A stretch of DNA of 5,295 nucleotides from Acidobacteriota bacterium (GTDB taxonomy: Bacteria > Acidobacteriota > Terriglobia > Acidiferrales > UBA7541), in the NCBI GenBank assembly GCA_003224135.1, contig QHYO01000349.1, positions 1 through 5,295 of the forward strand. Direction: 5' to 3'. This document shows positions 1-5,172 of the stretch, one piece after another. How positions within the stretch are numbered: position 1 is the first letter of the stretch; each line of letters starts with the position of its first letter. The position numbers and the translations under genes were made by a program. The notes under the pieces were generated by a model that was not told the DNA's origin, ran no database searches, and was given only the letters and a program-made list of their open reading frames with translations.

Positions 1-853
1 CCGCGGTGACAAAAGGCCCGATCATCCAGCCGAGTCCAACAGGGATGTTGCGTGTAAGCGAAACCACTTCGCTCTGCACGTAGACGCCGTGGTCTTTTTC
101 TTCCATGCGCCACCACGTTTCCATTCCCCACAGAAATCCGTTGTCGCTTTCGCGGGGTTTCTCGCGCTCGTCTGGTTTGCCGGGATTTTCCACTTCCGCG
201 ATGTGAGTAGCGCTGCTGCGGCTGTGCGCACGCGATGCGGAATCGCGAGTGTAGACAACGTCGTGTTCGGTATTCAGCACAACCGTGATCACCTTCTGCC
301 GCCGAAATCGCAAAAAAATCCGAAAGTGATCTCCGTCGCGCGACTCGATCTTTGAGCGTGCAACATCCGGAGCGTAATATTCCGCGTGACGATCGTAATC
401 TTCGAGGACGCGCAGCACGTCGTCGAGACGCGCACCAGGGATAAACACCACGCCTTCCCAGTGATGAATCATGCAATCCGGGCAATGAAATTCGCTGCCG
501 GATGCGAGCTTGCGACGTTGTTGGAGTTCCACGGCGCCCTGGGCTAAGTCCGTGTAACTCCGTTTTCTCGCCGCTTCAGGGAGTCGATCGATCCATAGCA
601 GATCGGTGCCGCGTTGCAATTCAGAATTATTACGTGCCTCTGTGGCGCGGACGTAGTTCGCAAATGCTTCCGCCATTTTTGCATTTCCGACGCTAGGTTG
701 AGGTCCCGAAAACAGATTGGCTGGCTGAACCAGAATCAGCAAAAAAGGGATCGAGGTGGAGAGCGAGAGGGACCGCAGCAAGTGTCTGCCAAAGACACCA
801 GCTTTCGTTCGCGTGGGTGGCCCGCATCGCGGCAAGTGCTTGATTCTACGCAT
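1..853 (-). CDS. Secreted hypothetical protein, SRPBCC/START-like, 3' end off window
   Basis: I read 284 codons without a stop from an ATG at 853 down to the window edge, so the C-terminus is missing. A GGAG lies about 10 nt upstream of the start. The first ~30 residues are basic and are followed by a hydrophobic stretch (about residues 31-48, containing IPFLLILV), which suggests a late signal peptide or membrane anchor. The mature part contains HHWEGVVFIPGA (about 130-141), a VITVVLNTEHDV strand (188-199), HIAEVENPG (217-225) and VYVQSEVVSLTRNIPVGLGW (257-276). I associate this pattern with uncharacterised acidobacterial exported proteins that probably adopt an SRPBCC-like fold; this is from memory and no ligand is known. 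One oddity is HCPDC followed by HH (residues 123-131), a cluster that could bind metal. Low-complexity shadow frames cover the same DNA, but this frame has sensible codon use and strong protein-like character. The reading frame is confident; the function is not. Confidence 0.82.
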   Translation of the reverse strand, partial: MRRIKHLPRCGPPTRTKAGVFGRHLLRSLSLSTSIPFLLILVQPANLFSGPQPSVGNAKMAEAFANYVRATEARNNSELQRGTDLLWIDRLPEAARKRSYTDLAQGAVELQQRRKLASGSEFHCPDCMIHHWEGVVFIPGARLDDVLRVLEDYDRHAEYYAPDVARSKIESRDGDHFRIFLRFRRQKVITVVLNTEHDVVYTRDSASRAHSRSSATHIAEVENPGKPDEREKPRESDNGFLWGMETWWRMEEKDHGVYVQSEVVSLTRNIPVGLGWMIGPFVTA

Positions 854-972
854 ACTTGTGCAACTCCGCCAATACGGATGCAAAGCGGTTGCCATTAGTT
901 TTAAGATCGGGCTGTCTGGTTAAGATAGGGTTGCGTGTTGGCAGTGAGGGAGACACGGCCACTAAAAACGAA

Positions 973-1039
973 AGCGGGTTGGGTAGCTCGCACACGGCCC
1001 CTTGCGGAGCCGCTGTCCCCGCGCGGCCCCCAACCCGTT
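973..1039. repeat. Large GC-rich inverted repeat
   Basis: CGGGTTGGG (975-983) is matched perfectly by CCCAACCCG (1029-1037), and the pairing can extend outward through a G-T and an A-T pair. The 45-nt interior is also GC-rich and can form smaller stems (for example around GGCC-CCTTGCGG-AGCC). No U-tract follows on either strand, so it is not a typical intrinsic terminator. It could be a REP-like dispersed element or a structured RNA. Nothing in the window repeats it. Confidence 0.4.
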
Positions 1040-1165
1040 GTGACACTTTAAGCAGAAGCCGAGAATTAACCAATGGGCCGAGAGAGCCAAAGGACAGGGT
1101 ACGCAGGTCTTAGTACGGCGCACCCAGTAACTGTTTAGCGAAATCAACCATTAAGCCAAATGATA

Positions 1166-1228
1166 TCAGTAATTTACAGGTAGTACTACGATCGTGCAAC
1201 AGGGCGCCGAAGTGGAAATTACTCGCAT
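1166..1228 (-). other. Possible gene-start remnant facing left from the orphan operator
   Basis: Reading the minus strand from the orphan operator, AGGAG (1237-1233) is followed after 4 nt by an ATG (1228-1226). A 20-residue frame beginning MRVISTSAPCC then stops at 1166. Spacing and strength of the ribosome binding site are good, but the product is too short to recognise and no continuation is clear in the other frames. It may be the decayed start of a gene once divergent from the duplicated tetR leader, or chance. Confidence 0.2.
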
Positions 1229-1239
1229 TTCACTCCTAT

Positions 1240-1268
1240 TTGAAAACTCTATGGATTACACATATAAT
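1240..1268 (+). promoter_or_regulatory. Sigma-70-type promoter at the orphan operator
   Basis: TTGAAA (1240-1245) and a perfect TATAAT (1263-1268) are separated by 17 bp. The -10 box lies inside the palindromic operator, so TetR binding should block RNA polymerase. Transcription would start near 1275 and run rightward, antisense to the snoaL-like gene. It matches the consensus better than the tetR promoter at 1797-1826. Confidence 0.5.
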
Positions 1269-1272
1269 CCAA
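1251..1272. promoter_or_regulatory. Second copy of the TetR-type operator
   Basis: TGGATTA (1252-1258), six bases, then TAATCCA (1265-1271). Both half-sites are identical to those of the tetR-snoaL intergenic operator; the six central bases differ. Conservation of the half-sites with a different centre is what is expected of a bound palindrome rather than of simple drift. The presumed binder is the TetR-family protein encoded at 1888-2487. Confidence 0.6.
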
Positions 1273-1343
1273 TCATAAGAATTAGATGTCTATCCCTGAT
1301 TAAGTTGCAGTTGCTTTATGGGAGACAATGAGCTATTCCAGCA
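1251..1343 (+). repeat. Diverged duplicate of the tetR operator-leader-start region
   Basis: This segment is collinear with 1809-1903. Shared blocks keep an almost constant offset of 557-560: the operator, GAATT (1279 and 1836), ATCCC (1292 and 1852), CAGTT (1308 and 1867), CTTTA (1314 and 1874), a GGAG-type ribosome binding site and ATG (1328 and 1888). Beyond the ATG, 11 of 13 bases match (ATGAGCTATTCCA here, ATGCGCCATTCCA in tetR), and then similarity fades. From this ATG a 45-codon frame runs to 1465, wholly antisense to the snoaL-like 3' end; it resembles no known protein. I infer an old duplication of the tetR 5' region whose coding part was lost. Confidence 0.55.
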
Positions 1344-1782
1344 TCCTTTTCAAAACAAGCTGGCTGTCCGGAACACTAGCCCGGGCCACCGCGAAACTAT
1401 TCAGTGCCTCTCTGAACAGCTTGATCTTTCCGTTCTCGGCGATCAAGCGGCCAAAGAAGAGCTGATGAACGGATCGGCCCGTCTTGCTCGACACCGCGGT
1501 GAACTCGTATTCGCCAAAAGCCTGCTCAGGAGTATCGATCAGCACCTTAATATTCTCGAATTCGAAGCCTGGACAGAGATCGCGCACGAATTGGAAAAAA
1601 CCGGCGATCGCTTCGCGTCCCTTGTACTGTGAGGGAACCCCGAACGTGGCAAGATAGGGGATCTCAAAGGCGCCATCTTCAGCAAACATTTCCGCCGCCT
1701 TCTTCGGATCCCTGAGCGAGAAAGCGGTGAATTCAAGCATGAGTTCCTTTGCGTTTTTCTTGGACCTGTTCTTGGCCTTCAA
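1333..1782 (-). CDS. SnoaL-like / NTF2-like domain protein
   Basis: This is a 149-residue, probably cytoplasmic protein of the NTF2-like (SnoaL/ketosteroid-isomerase-like) alpha+beta-barrel superfamily, which includes small-molecule isomerases, hydrolases and binding proteins. The visible pattern is an N-terminal helix with FSLRDPKKAAEMFAEDGAFE (about 21-40), then YKGREAIAGFFQFV (53-66), then C-terminal strands with FGEYEFTAVSS (89-99), HQLFFGRLIAENGKIKLFRE (106-125). The substrate cannot be predicted. It is divergent from tetR across a palindromic operator and is the likely regulated target. Two starts compete: a TTG at 1782 with GGAG 10 nt upstream, just past the operator, and an ATG at 1740 (135 residues) with AAAGGA 4 nt upstream. 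I use the longer form because its extra residues extend the first helix. The last residues and stop codon lie in the duplicated tetR-start segment, so the C-terminus may have been replaced. Confidence 0.85.
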   Translation of the reverse strand: MKAKNRSKKNAKELMLEFTAFSLRDPKKAAEMFAEDGAFEIPYLATFGVPSQYKGREAIAGFFQFVRDLCPGFEFENIKVLIDTPEQAFGEYEFTAVSSKTGRSVHQLFFGRLIAENGKIKLFREALNSFAVARASVPDSQLVLKRMLE

Positions 1783-1796
1783 TTTGCGTTGTCTCC

Positions 1797-1826
1797 TTGC
1801 GCTTCAATATGGATTATTAGTATAAT
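1797..1826 (+). promoter_or_regulatory. Probable tetR promoter
   Basis: TTGCGC (1797-1802), an 18-bp spacer, then a perfect TATAAT (1821-1826) embedded in the operator palindrome. Start of transcription is expected near 1833, giving a leader of about 55 nt. The -35 box lies against the snoaL-like ribosome binding site (AAGGAG, 1798-1793). Overlap with the operator implies autorepression. I did not find a clear opposite-strand promoter; a TATACT (1824-1819) is a possible -10 for snoaL-like. Confidence 0.5.
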
Positions 1827-1830
1827 CCAT
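1809..1830. promoter_or_regulatory. TetR-type palindromic operator between snoaL-like and tetR
   Basis: ATGGATTAT (1809-1817) and ATAATCCAT (1822-1830) form a perfect 9-bp inverted repeat around a 4-base centre. Location between divergent genes and overlap with the tetR -10 box make it the likely autoregulatory site of the adjacent TetR-family repressor, controlling both genes. The same TGGATTA-N6-TAATCCA occurs at 1252-1271. Confidence 0.7.
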
Positions 1831-1887
1831 TGTCCGAATTCGATTCACGCAATCCCGATTTGGTTACAGTTTTCTTTAGGAGGGTCA

Positions 1888-2487
1888 ATGCGCCATTCCA
1901 AAGCCGAAAAGGCGAAAACTCATAAGCGCATCGTTGCTGTCGCCTCGAAGAGATTCCGCGAAGAGGGGCTTGCCGGGATCGGAATCGCAGACCTGATGAG
2001 GGAAGCCGGCCTAACCGTCGGCGGCTTCTACAAGCACTTCAAATCGCGTGATGAGTTAGTGGCCGAAGCGGTTGGGTCGGCACTAGGAGTGTGGAAGCAT
2101 CAGGTGGAAGCCGCTGCCTCCGGCGGGCCGACCGTCACCTACCAGTCGCTAATCGATGATTACTTGAGCGAAGCGCAGCGCAATCATCCAGGCACGGGCT
2201 GTCCGGTCAGCGCTTTGGCAGGAGATATCGCGCGCAGCGACAAGCGCACTCGCGCTGTCGTTACTCGGCAAATTCGAGACAACATTGCGTTGGTCGCAAC
2301 TCTGATTCGTGACACCAACCAGAATGACCAGGGCGAGAAGGACAAGAGCGCCGCAAGAGCACAAGCAGTCTTGACCTATTGCGCGCTTGTCGGTGCCATC
2401 GGCGTGGCTCGCGCGGTATCGGACGAGCAGCTTTCGCGCGAAATCCTGAAGACTGTGGCGCAGCTTCTGAAGAGTCACGCTTCGTAG
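1888..2487 (+). CDS. TetR/AcrR-family transcriptional regulator
   Basis: A 199-residue one-component repressor, the usual size for the family. The N-terminal DNA-binding domain covers roughly residues 8-55: helix 1 with KRIVAVASKRFREEG, then the helix-turn-helix IADLMREAGLTVGGFYKHF (33-51), a clear TetR signature. The C-terminal part is the ligand-binding and dimerisation domain. It contains GTGCPVSALAGDIAR (102-116), a motif common in AcrR-type regulators; Cys105 appears to align with the redox and electrophile sensor Cys106 of E. coli NemR (my recollection of the alignment), so an electrophile signal is possible but unproven. The ATG at 1888 is chosen because AGGAGGG sits just before it; an upstream in-frame start at 1789 would run through the promoter and operator. 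The gene is divergent from snoaL-like and probably represses itself and that gene through the palindrome at 1809-1830. Confidence 0.92.
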   Translation: MRHSKAEKAKTHKRIVAVASKRFREEGLAGIGIADLMREAGLTVGGFYKHFKSRDELVAEAVGSALGVWKHQVEAAASGGPTVTYQSLIDDYLSEAQRNHPGTGCPVSALAGDIARSDKRTRAVVTRQIRDNIALVATLIRDTNQNDQGEKDKSAARAQAVLTYCALVGAIGVARAVSDEQLSREILKTVAQLLKSHAS

Positions 2488-2526
2488 AGTCACTCGACGA
2501 CCTCACGAAGGGGAAAGAGAGCGCGA

Positions 2527-2543
2527 TCCCGAGGGGCTCGGGA
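2527..2543. terminator. Short perfect hairpin downstream of tetR
   Basis: TCCCGAG (2527-2533), a GGG loop, then CTCGGGA (2537-2543): a perfect 7-bp GC-rich stem 39 nt past the tetR stop. There is no U-tract on either strand, so it is at best a weak or factor-assisted terminator separating tetR from the sigma-factor operon. Confidence 0.3.
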
Positions 2544-2597
2544 CTGGTCGATCGTGCACCCACGCCGTCCAGCTGCCGAAAGTAAGGGGAGGAGAGC

Positions 2598-2632
2598 GGA
2601 ATTGGGAATAAAATAAGGGGTTGGCGAGTCTA
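2598..2632 (+). promoter_or_regulatory. Candidate ECF-type promoter of the sigma/anti-sigma operon
   Basis: GGAATT (2598) and, more typically, GGAATAA (2605-2611) resemble the -35 element recognised by many ECF sigma factors. A GTC-containing motif, GAGTCTA (2626-2632), lies about 15 bp downstream as a possible -10. ECF operons often transcribe themselves. Against this, the implied leader is only about 10 nt, barely enough to hold the GGAG at 2641-2644. Confidence 0.3.
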
Positions 2633-2648
2633 GTCGGATAGGAGAAGA

Positions 2649-3218
2649 ATGGCGGACGTGCTGGAGTCCGGTGAGCGCGAGCGGTTTGAGCGGCTGGTGA
2701 TGCCGCACCAGGATGCCGCGTTCAATTTTGCGCGGTGGCTGCTGCGGAGCCGCGCGGACGCCGAGGATGTGACGCAAGAAGCGATGGTGCGGGCGTACAG
2801 GTTCTTTCGAGGATTCCGCGGCGGCGATGCGCGGGCCTGGCTGTTGCAGATCGTGCGGAACGCCTGCTACACGTGGCTGGAGAAAAATCGCGCCGTGGAC
2901 TTGACGACGGAATTTGATGAGAGCATTCACCAACAGCACAGTGGCAATTCGCCGGAAGCCGCCGCGGTGGCGGCAAATGAGCGGGACCATTTGATGCGCG
3001 CGCTCGAGAGTTTGCCGCCGCGTTCGCGGGAAGTGCTGGTATTGCGGGAACTGGAAGGCTGTTCGTACAAGGAAATTGCCGCGATCGCGTCTGTTCCGAT
3101 TGGCACGGTGATGTCCACGCTGGCACGAGCGCGTGAACGGCTGCAGCAAGTGCTGAGCCGGTCCACGGGGCGCGCCGCGGCCGGGACGCCCGTCCGCAGG
3201 GACGGAGGTGCGCTGTGA
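2649..3218 (+). CDS. ECF RNA polymerase sigma factor (sigma-70 family, group 4)
   Basis: A 189-residue protein with only the two core domains of an ECF sigma factor. Region 2 spans about residues 12-80 and includes ADAEDVTQEAMVRAYRFF (36-53; region 2.2, core polymerase binding) and the 2.3/2.4 part AWLLQIVRNACYTWLEKNR (63-81), which opens and reads the -10 element. Region 4 spans about 113-168: LESLPPRSREVLVLRELEG, then the helix-turn-helix YKEIAAIASVPIGTVMSTLARAR (140-162) that reads the -35 element. The start ATG has GGAG 4 nt upstream. The stop TGA overlaps the GTG start of the anti-sigma gene by 4 nt (GTGA), so the two are translationally coupled. The sigma factor is expected to be held inactive at the membrane by that partner. 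The regulon cannot be read from this window. Confidence 0.95.
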   Translation: MADVLESGERERFERLVMPHQDAAFNFARWLLRSRADAEDVTQEAMVRAYRFFRGFRGGDARAWLLQIVRNACYTWLEKNRAVDLTTEFDESIHQQHSGNSPEAAAVAANERDHLMRALESLPPRSREVLVLRELEGCSYKEIAAIASVPIGTVMSTLARARERLQQVLSRSTGRAAAGTPVRRDGGAL

Positions 3219-3979
3219 CCTGTGATCTTTCGCGGTCCTTGCTGCATGGATATCTGGATGGCGAACTCGATCCCTTGCGTGCCGAGGAATTCGAGCGGCA
3301 CCTGGAATCGTGTTCACAATGTATCGCGCAACTGGGAGAACAGGAATCGCTGCGTGCTTCGCTGCAGTCCGCGCAATTGTACGAGCGCGCGCCTGCGGGC
3401 CTTTCGACAAAGATCAAGCGTCAGATTGCAAGCGCGGAAGCGGAATCGGATGATCAATGGTCTTGGGTGCCCATTTGGCGATGGATCGCGGTTAGCGCCG
3501 CAATCGTAGTTCTGGTGGCGGTTGCGTATCTTGGCGGGCAGCGAATTTTGGCGGGTAGGTCTGGCGTCGAGCAAGCTGAGCTGACCGAAGTGATCGATGC
3601 ACATGTCCGATCGCTGCAGCCAGGACATTTGACGGACGTCGCTTCCACCGACCAGCACAATGTGAAGCCGTGGTTTGATGGGAAGCTCGATTATGTTCCT
3701 CCGGTGCGCGACCTGGCCGAGAACGGATTTCCACTGGTTGGCGGCCGTCTTGACGTGCTGAATGGACGGAGTGTTGCGGCGTTGGTTTATGGCAGGCGAA
3801 AGCATTTCATCAACGTGTTTGTGTGGCCAGAGTCAGGAAAGGAATCACTGATTCCCGCGACGGGAACACGCAACGGCTATCAGTGGATTTATTCGCGCGC
3901 ACATGGAATGGAGTTCTGCGCGATTTCCGATGTATCCGCGGCGGATTTGCACGATTTGACGGAATTGTTGCAGGAATAA
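3215..3979 (+). CDS. Zinc-finger transmembrane anti-sigma factor
   Basis: A 254-residue single-pass membrane regulator. The cytoplasmic N-terminus is a zinc-binding anti-sigma (ZAS) domain: Cys3, then His29-x3-Cys33-x2-Cys36 within HLESCSQC, with the typical LLHGYLDGELDPLRAEEFERHL helices before it. This domain binds the upstream sigma factor. One transmembrane segment covers about residues 88-107 (IAVSAAIVVLVAVAYLGG). The C-terminal ~145 residues should be outside the membrane; they contain HVRSLQPGHLTDVASTDQHNVKPWFDG and GFPLVGGRLDVLNGRSVAALVYGRR (171-195), a sensor region I know from anti-sigma factors in Proteobacteria and Acidobacteria. Its signal is not established. The start is a GTG with GGAGG 6 nt upstream, overlapping the sigma stop codon. 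No obvious lesion. Confidence 0.93.
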   Translation: MTCDLSRSLLHGYLDGELDPLRAEEFERHLESCSQCIAQLGEQESLRASLQSAQLYERAPAGLSTKIKRQIASAEAESDDQWSWVPIWRWIAVSAAIVVLVAVAYLGGQRILAGRSGVEQAELTEVIDAHVRSLQPGHLTDVASTDQHNVKPWFDGKLDYVPPVRDLAENGFPLVGGRLDVLNGRSVAALVYGRRKHFINVFVWPESGKESLIPATGTRNGYQWIYSRAHGMEFCAISDVSAADLHDLTELLQE

Positions 3980-3998
3980 TATTGCCGACAGGCGAAGC

Positions 3999-4018
3999 GC
4001 ACAGGCTTTAGCCTATGC
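3999..4018. terminator. Hairpin between convergent genes
   Basis: GCACAGGC (3999-4006) pairs with GCCTATGC (4011-4018) around a TTTA loop, with one imperfect pair (a G-U wobble on the minus-strand transcript). It lies 20 nt past the anti-sigma stop and 28 nt past the end of the minus-strand gene at 4047, so it could serve both as a terminator. No U-tract follows. AGGCTTTAGCCT-type cores also occur in dispersed bacterial repeats. Confidence 0.35.
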
Positions 4019-4046
4019 CACCGTGATCACATTGCAATCCAGAGCG

Positions 4047-4448
4047 CTATTTGATCTTGCTGGCGGCGATGGCGCTCTTGGGCATTTGTTTGGCATAGAT
4101 CAAGTGCAGCGTGACGCTTCGGGTCTCGCCATTGTGGATGGTGACGTTTTTCTCCCACTCGGAGAAAATTCCGTTTGCAGAAGCGCGCAGGTCGTAGTTG
4201 TCCGCGGGAAGCCTGGGAATTGTAAATCTTCCATGAGCGTCGGTGTGCACGGCGTGTGCGGCATTTCCGCCAGACGATTGATAGCTGACGGCTGCGCGGG
4301 CGACGGGCCTGTCATTTGGACCGATCACCACACCGGTGAGAACGCTCCTGCCTTTTCGATCAGGCGAAGCCAACACCGATCGAGAGGCGACCAGAGCAGT
4401 GGTCAGCAGCGTGGCGAAAATAATCAAGAAATAGAGAAGACGTTTCAT
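4047..4448 (-). CDS. Secreted carboxypeptidase-regulatory-like domain protein
   Basis: A 133-residue exported protein. The start ATG has GGAGG 7 nt upstream. Residues 1-27 form a good signal peptide: MKRLL, a hydrophobic core YFLIIFATLLTTALVA, and a likely cleavage site after SVLA (about residue 28). Residues ~37-116 form one carboxypeptidase-regulatory-like (CarboxypepD_reg, transthyretin-like) beta-sandwich, with TGVVIGPNDRPVARAAVSY (38-56), HTDAHGRFTIPRLPADNYDLRASANG (68-93) and a final strand SVTLHL. Such domains are usually carbohydrate- or protein-binding modules; in Acidobacteria they often form the N-terminus of TonB-dependent receptor-like proteins, whereas here the domain stands alone with a short basic tail. 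It is convergent with the anti-sigma gene. A regulatory link to that sigma factor is possible but not shown. Confidence 0.88.
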   Translation of the reverse strand: MKRLLYFLIIFATLLTTALVASRSVLASPDRKGRSVLTGVVIGPNDRPVARAAVSYQSSGGNAAHAVHTDAHGRFTIPRLPADNYDLRASANGIFSEWEKNVTIHNGETRSVTLHLIYAKQMPKSAIAASKIK

Positions 4449-4532
4449 GGTTGCGCCTCCATACTCACCCCTTCAGTGTAGGTGTAATCCTTAGCGGTAT
4501 GGGCGGGCGTCACGAATTTGTGCTGCGCGAAA

Positions 4533-4596
4533 ACCTGTCTCTCCGTACAGGTGAGTACGAGAGTTCAGAGTGACGCTTCGAGCTGCAATTCGTCAC
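4533..4596. other. Two small inverted repeats in the intergenic region
   Basis: ACCTGT (4533-4538) with ACAGGT (4547-4552), and GTGACG (4570-4575) with CGTCAC (4591-4596). Both lie between the divergent genes starting at 4448 and 4693. They could be operators, but arms of 6 bp are expected by chance in DNA of this length. Confidence 0.15.
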
Positions 4597-4692
4597 CAGC
4601 TAAGAGCCTGTGGCGTTTCTCGGGCGTCTTCGAACGATTGCGGCCTGGATGGTATGAAATACTTGAGATCTTGACTTCGATGGGGAGCTGAC

Positions 4693-4956
4693 ATGCCTCG
4701 CTATCTTACACAACATTCACTGGCGTGCCTGACGCGACAAGGAGCCGAAGCGCTTGCGCAGCGCATGCAAGCCGGGGGTGGTCCGCGGGCCGAGCGCGTA
4801 CTTGTGAACATGGTGGAGGGGAAAATGATTACGGAGTGTCAGGCGGAGACGCGAGAGGCGCTCGAGGCATGGCTCAGCTCTGAAAAGATGCATTACGACT
4901 GGATCATGAGAATCGAATGGGAGTTGCGCAACGGCCAGCTGGAATCTGCCGGATAG
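4693..4956 (+). CDS. Small conserved-looking protein, unknown function
   Basis: An 87-residue cytoplasmic-type protein, starting at an ATG with GGGGAG 5 nt upstream. There is no signal peptide or membrane segment. It opens MPRYLTQHSLACLTRQGAEALAQRM, then a strand AERVLVNMVEGKMITECQAE (33-52), a helix TREALEAWLSSEKM (53-66) and a final strand YDWIMRIEWELRNGQL (68-83). The order strand-helix-strand-strand-helix-strand suggests a small ferredoxin-like alpha/beta fold, as in the DUF4242 and muconolactone-isomerase-like families. That is an inference from pattern, not a recognised match. It stands alone, with clear gaps on both sides. Confidence 0.75.
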   Translation: MPRYLTQHSLACLTRQGAEALAQRMQAGGGPRAERVLVNMVEGKMITECQAETREALEAWLSSEKMHYDWIMRIEWELRNGQLESAG

Positions 4957-5021
4957 GCGCGAAGGCAGCGGCGATTCCAGCTTTTCTGCTCAATGCCGCG
5001 GCTCACTTCGAATAGTTGCGA

Positions 5022-5050
5022 TTCGCAGGTTAGTTCACGCGGCGTAAAAT
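5022..5050 (+). promoter_or_regulatory. Candidate sigma-70 promoter before the right-edge gene
   Basis: TTCGCA (5022-5027), a 17-bp spacer and TAAAAT (5045-5050), each with one or two deviations from consensus. It lies 123 bp before the ATG at 5173, so the leader would be about 115 nt. The intervening sequence shows no clear structure. Confidence 0.25.
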
Positions 5051-5172
5051 TATCGTTATGACACGAGTTCCGCATTAGAGGTCGCCTCGTGACTTTTCTG
5101 AGCGATATTGTTTTGTCGCGTGTATGCTAGCGGAAAGCTGCTATTCCTGGTGCTCGCCCAAATGGCTCACTC

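Larger units (their letters stand above)
854..1332. other. Non-coding stretch between the left-edge gene and snoaL-like
   Basis: No convincing full gene is seen here. The left part must hold the promoter of the minus-strand gene starting at 853, but I cannot assign its boxes. The centre holds a GC-rich inverted repeat (973-1039). Around 1140 the base composition turns AT-rich. Two short overlapping palindromes, GTAGTACTAC (1180-1189) and ACGATCGT (1188-1195), lie before the orphan TetR-type operator at 1252-1271. Small open frames here (for example 21 codons from 1073) lack ribosome binding sites and are not called. Confidence 0.6.

Noticed and set aside
22..355. Short frames on both strands within the left-edge gene
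   Set aside because: They overlap the uninterrupted 284-codon minus-strand frame, which runs off the window and has clear protein motifs.
1073..1138. 21-codon frame starting MGRESQRTGYAG
   Set aside because: No ribosome binding site and no family resemblance; too short to support.
856..1147. Several 60-85 codon frames on both strands around the GC-rich inverted repeat
   Set aside because: No ribosome binding sites, no recognisable motifs, and overlapping frames on both strands as expected for a GC-rich palindromic region.
1318..1632. 104-codon plus-strand frame antisense to snoaL-like
   Set aside because: Its start at 1318 lies upstream of the duplicated ribosome binding site, no protein family is recognisable, and the opposite strand is clearly an NTF2-like protein.
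1789..1887. N-terminal extension of the TetR regulator from 1789
   Set aside because: The extra 33 codons read through the promoter, operator and ribosome binding site, and their translation (IWIISIIHC) is not conserved-looking. AGGAGGG directly precedes the ATG at 1888.
2490..3410. 306-codon minus-strand frame across the sigma/anti-sigma genes
   Set aside because: It lies antisense to two unmistakable genes, is rich in Arg, Pro, His and Ala as expected for a mirror frame of GC-rich DNA, and has no domain pattern.
4023..4481. 152-codon plus-strand frame opposite the carboxypeptidase-regulatory-like gene
   Set aside because: The minus strand has a signal peptide, a good ribosome binding site and a complete known domain; this frame is its shadow.
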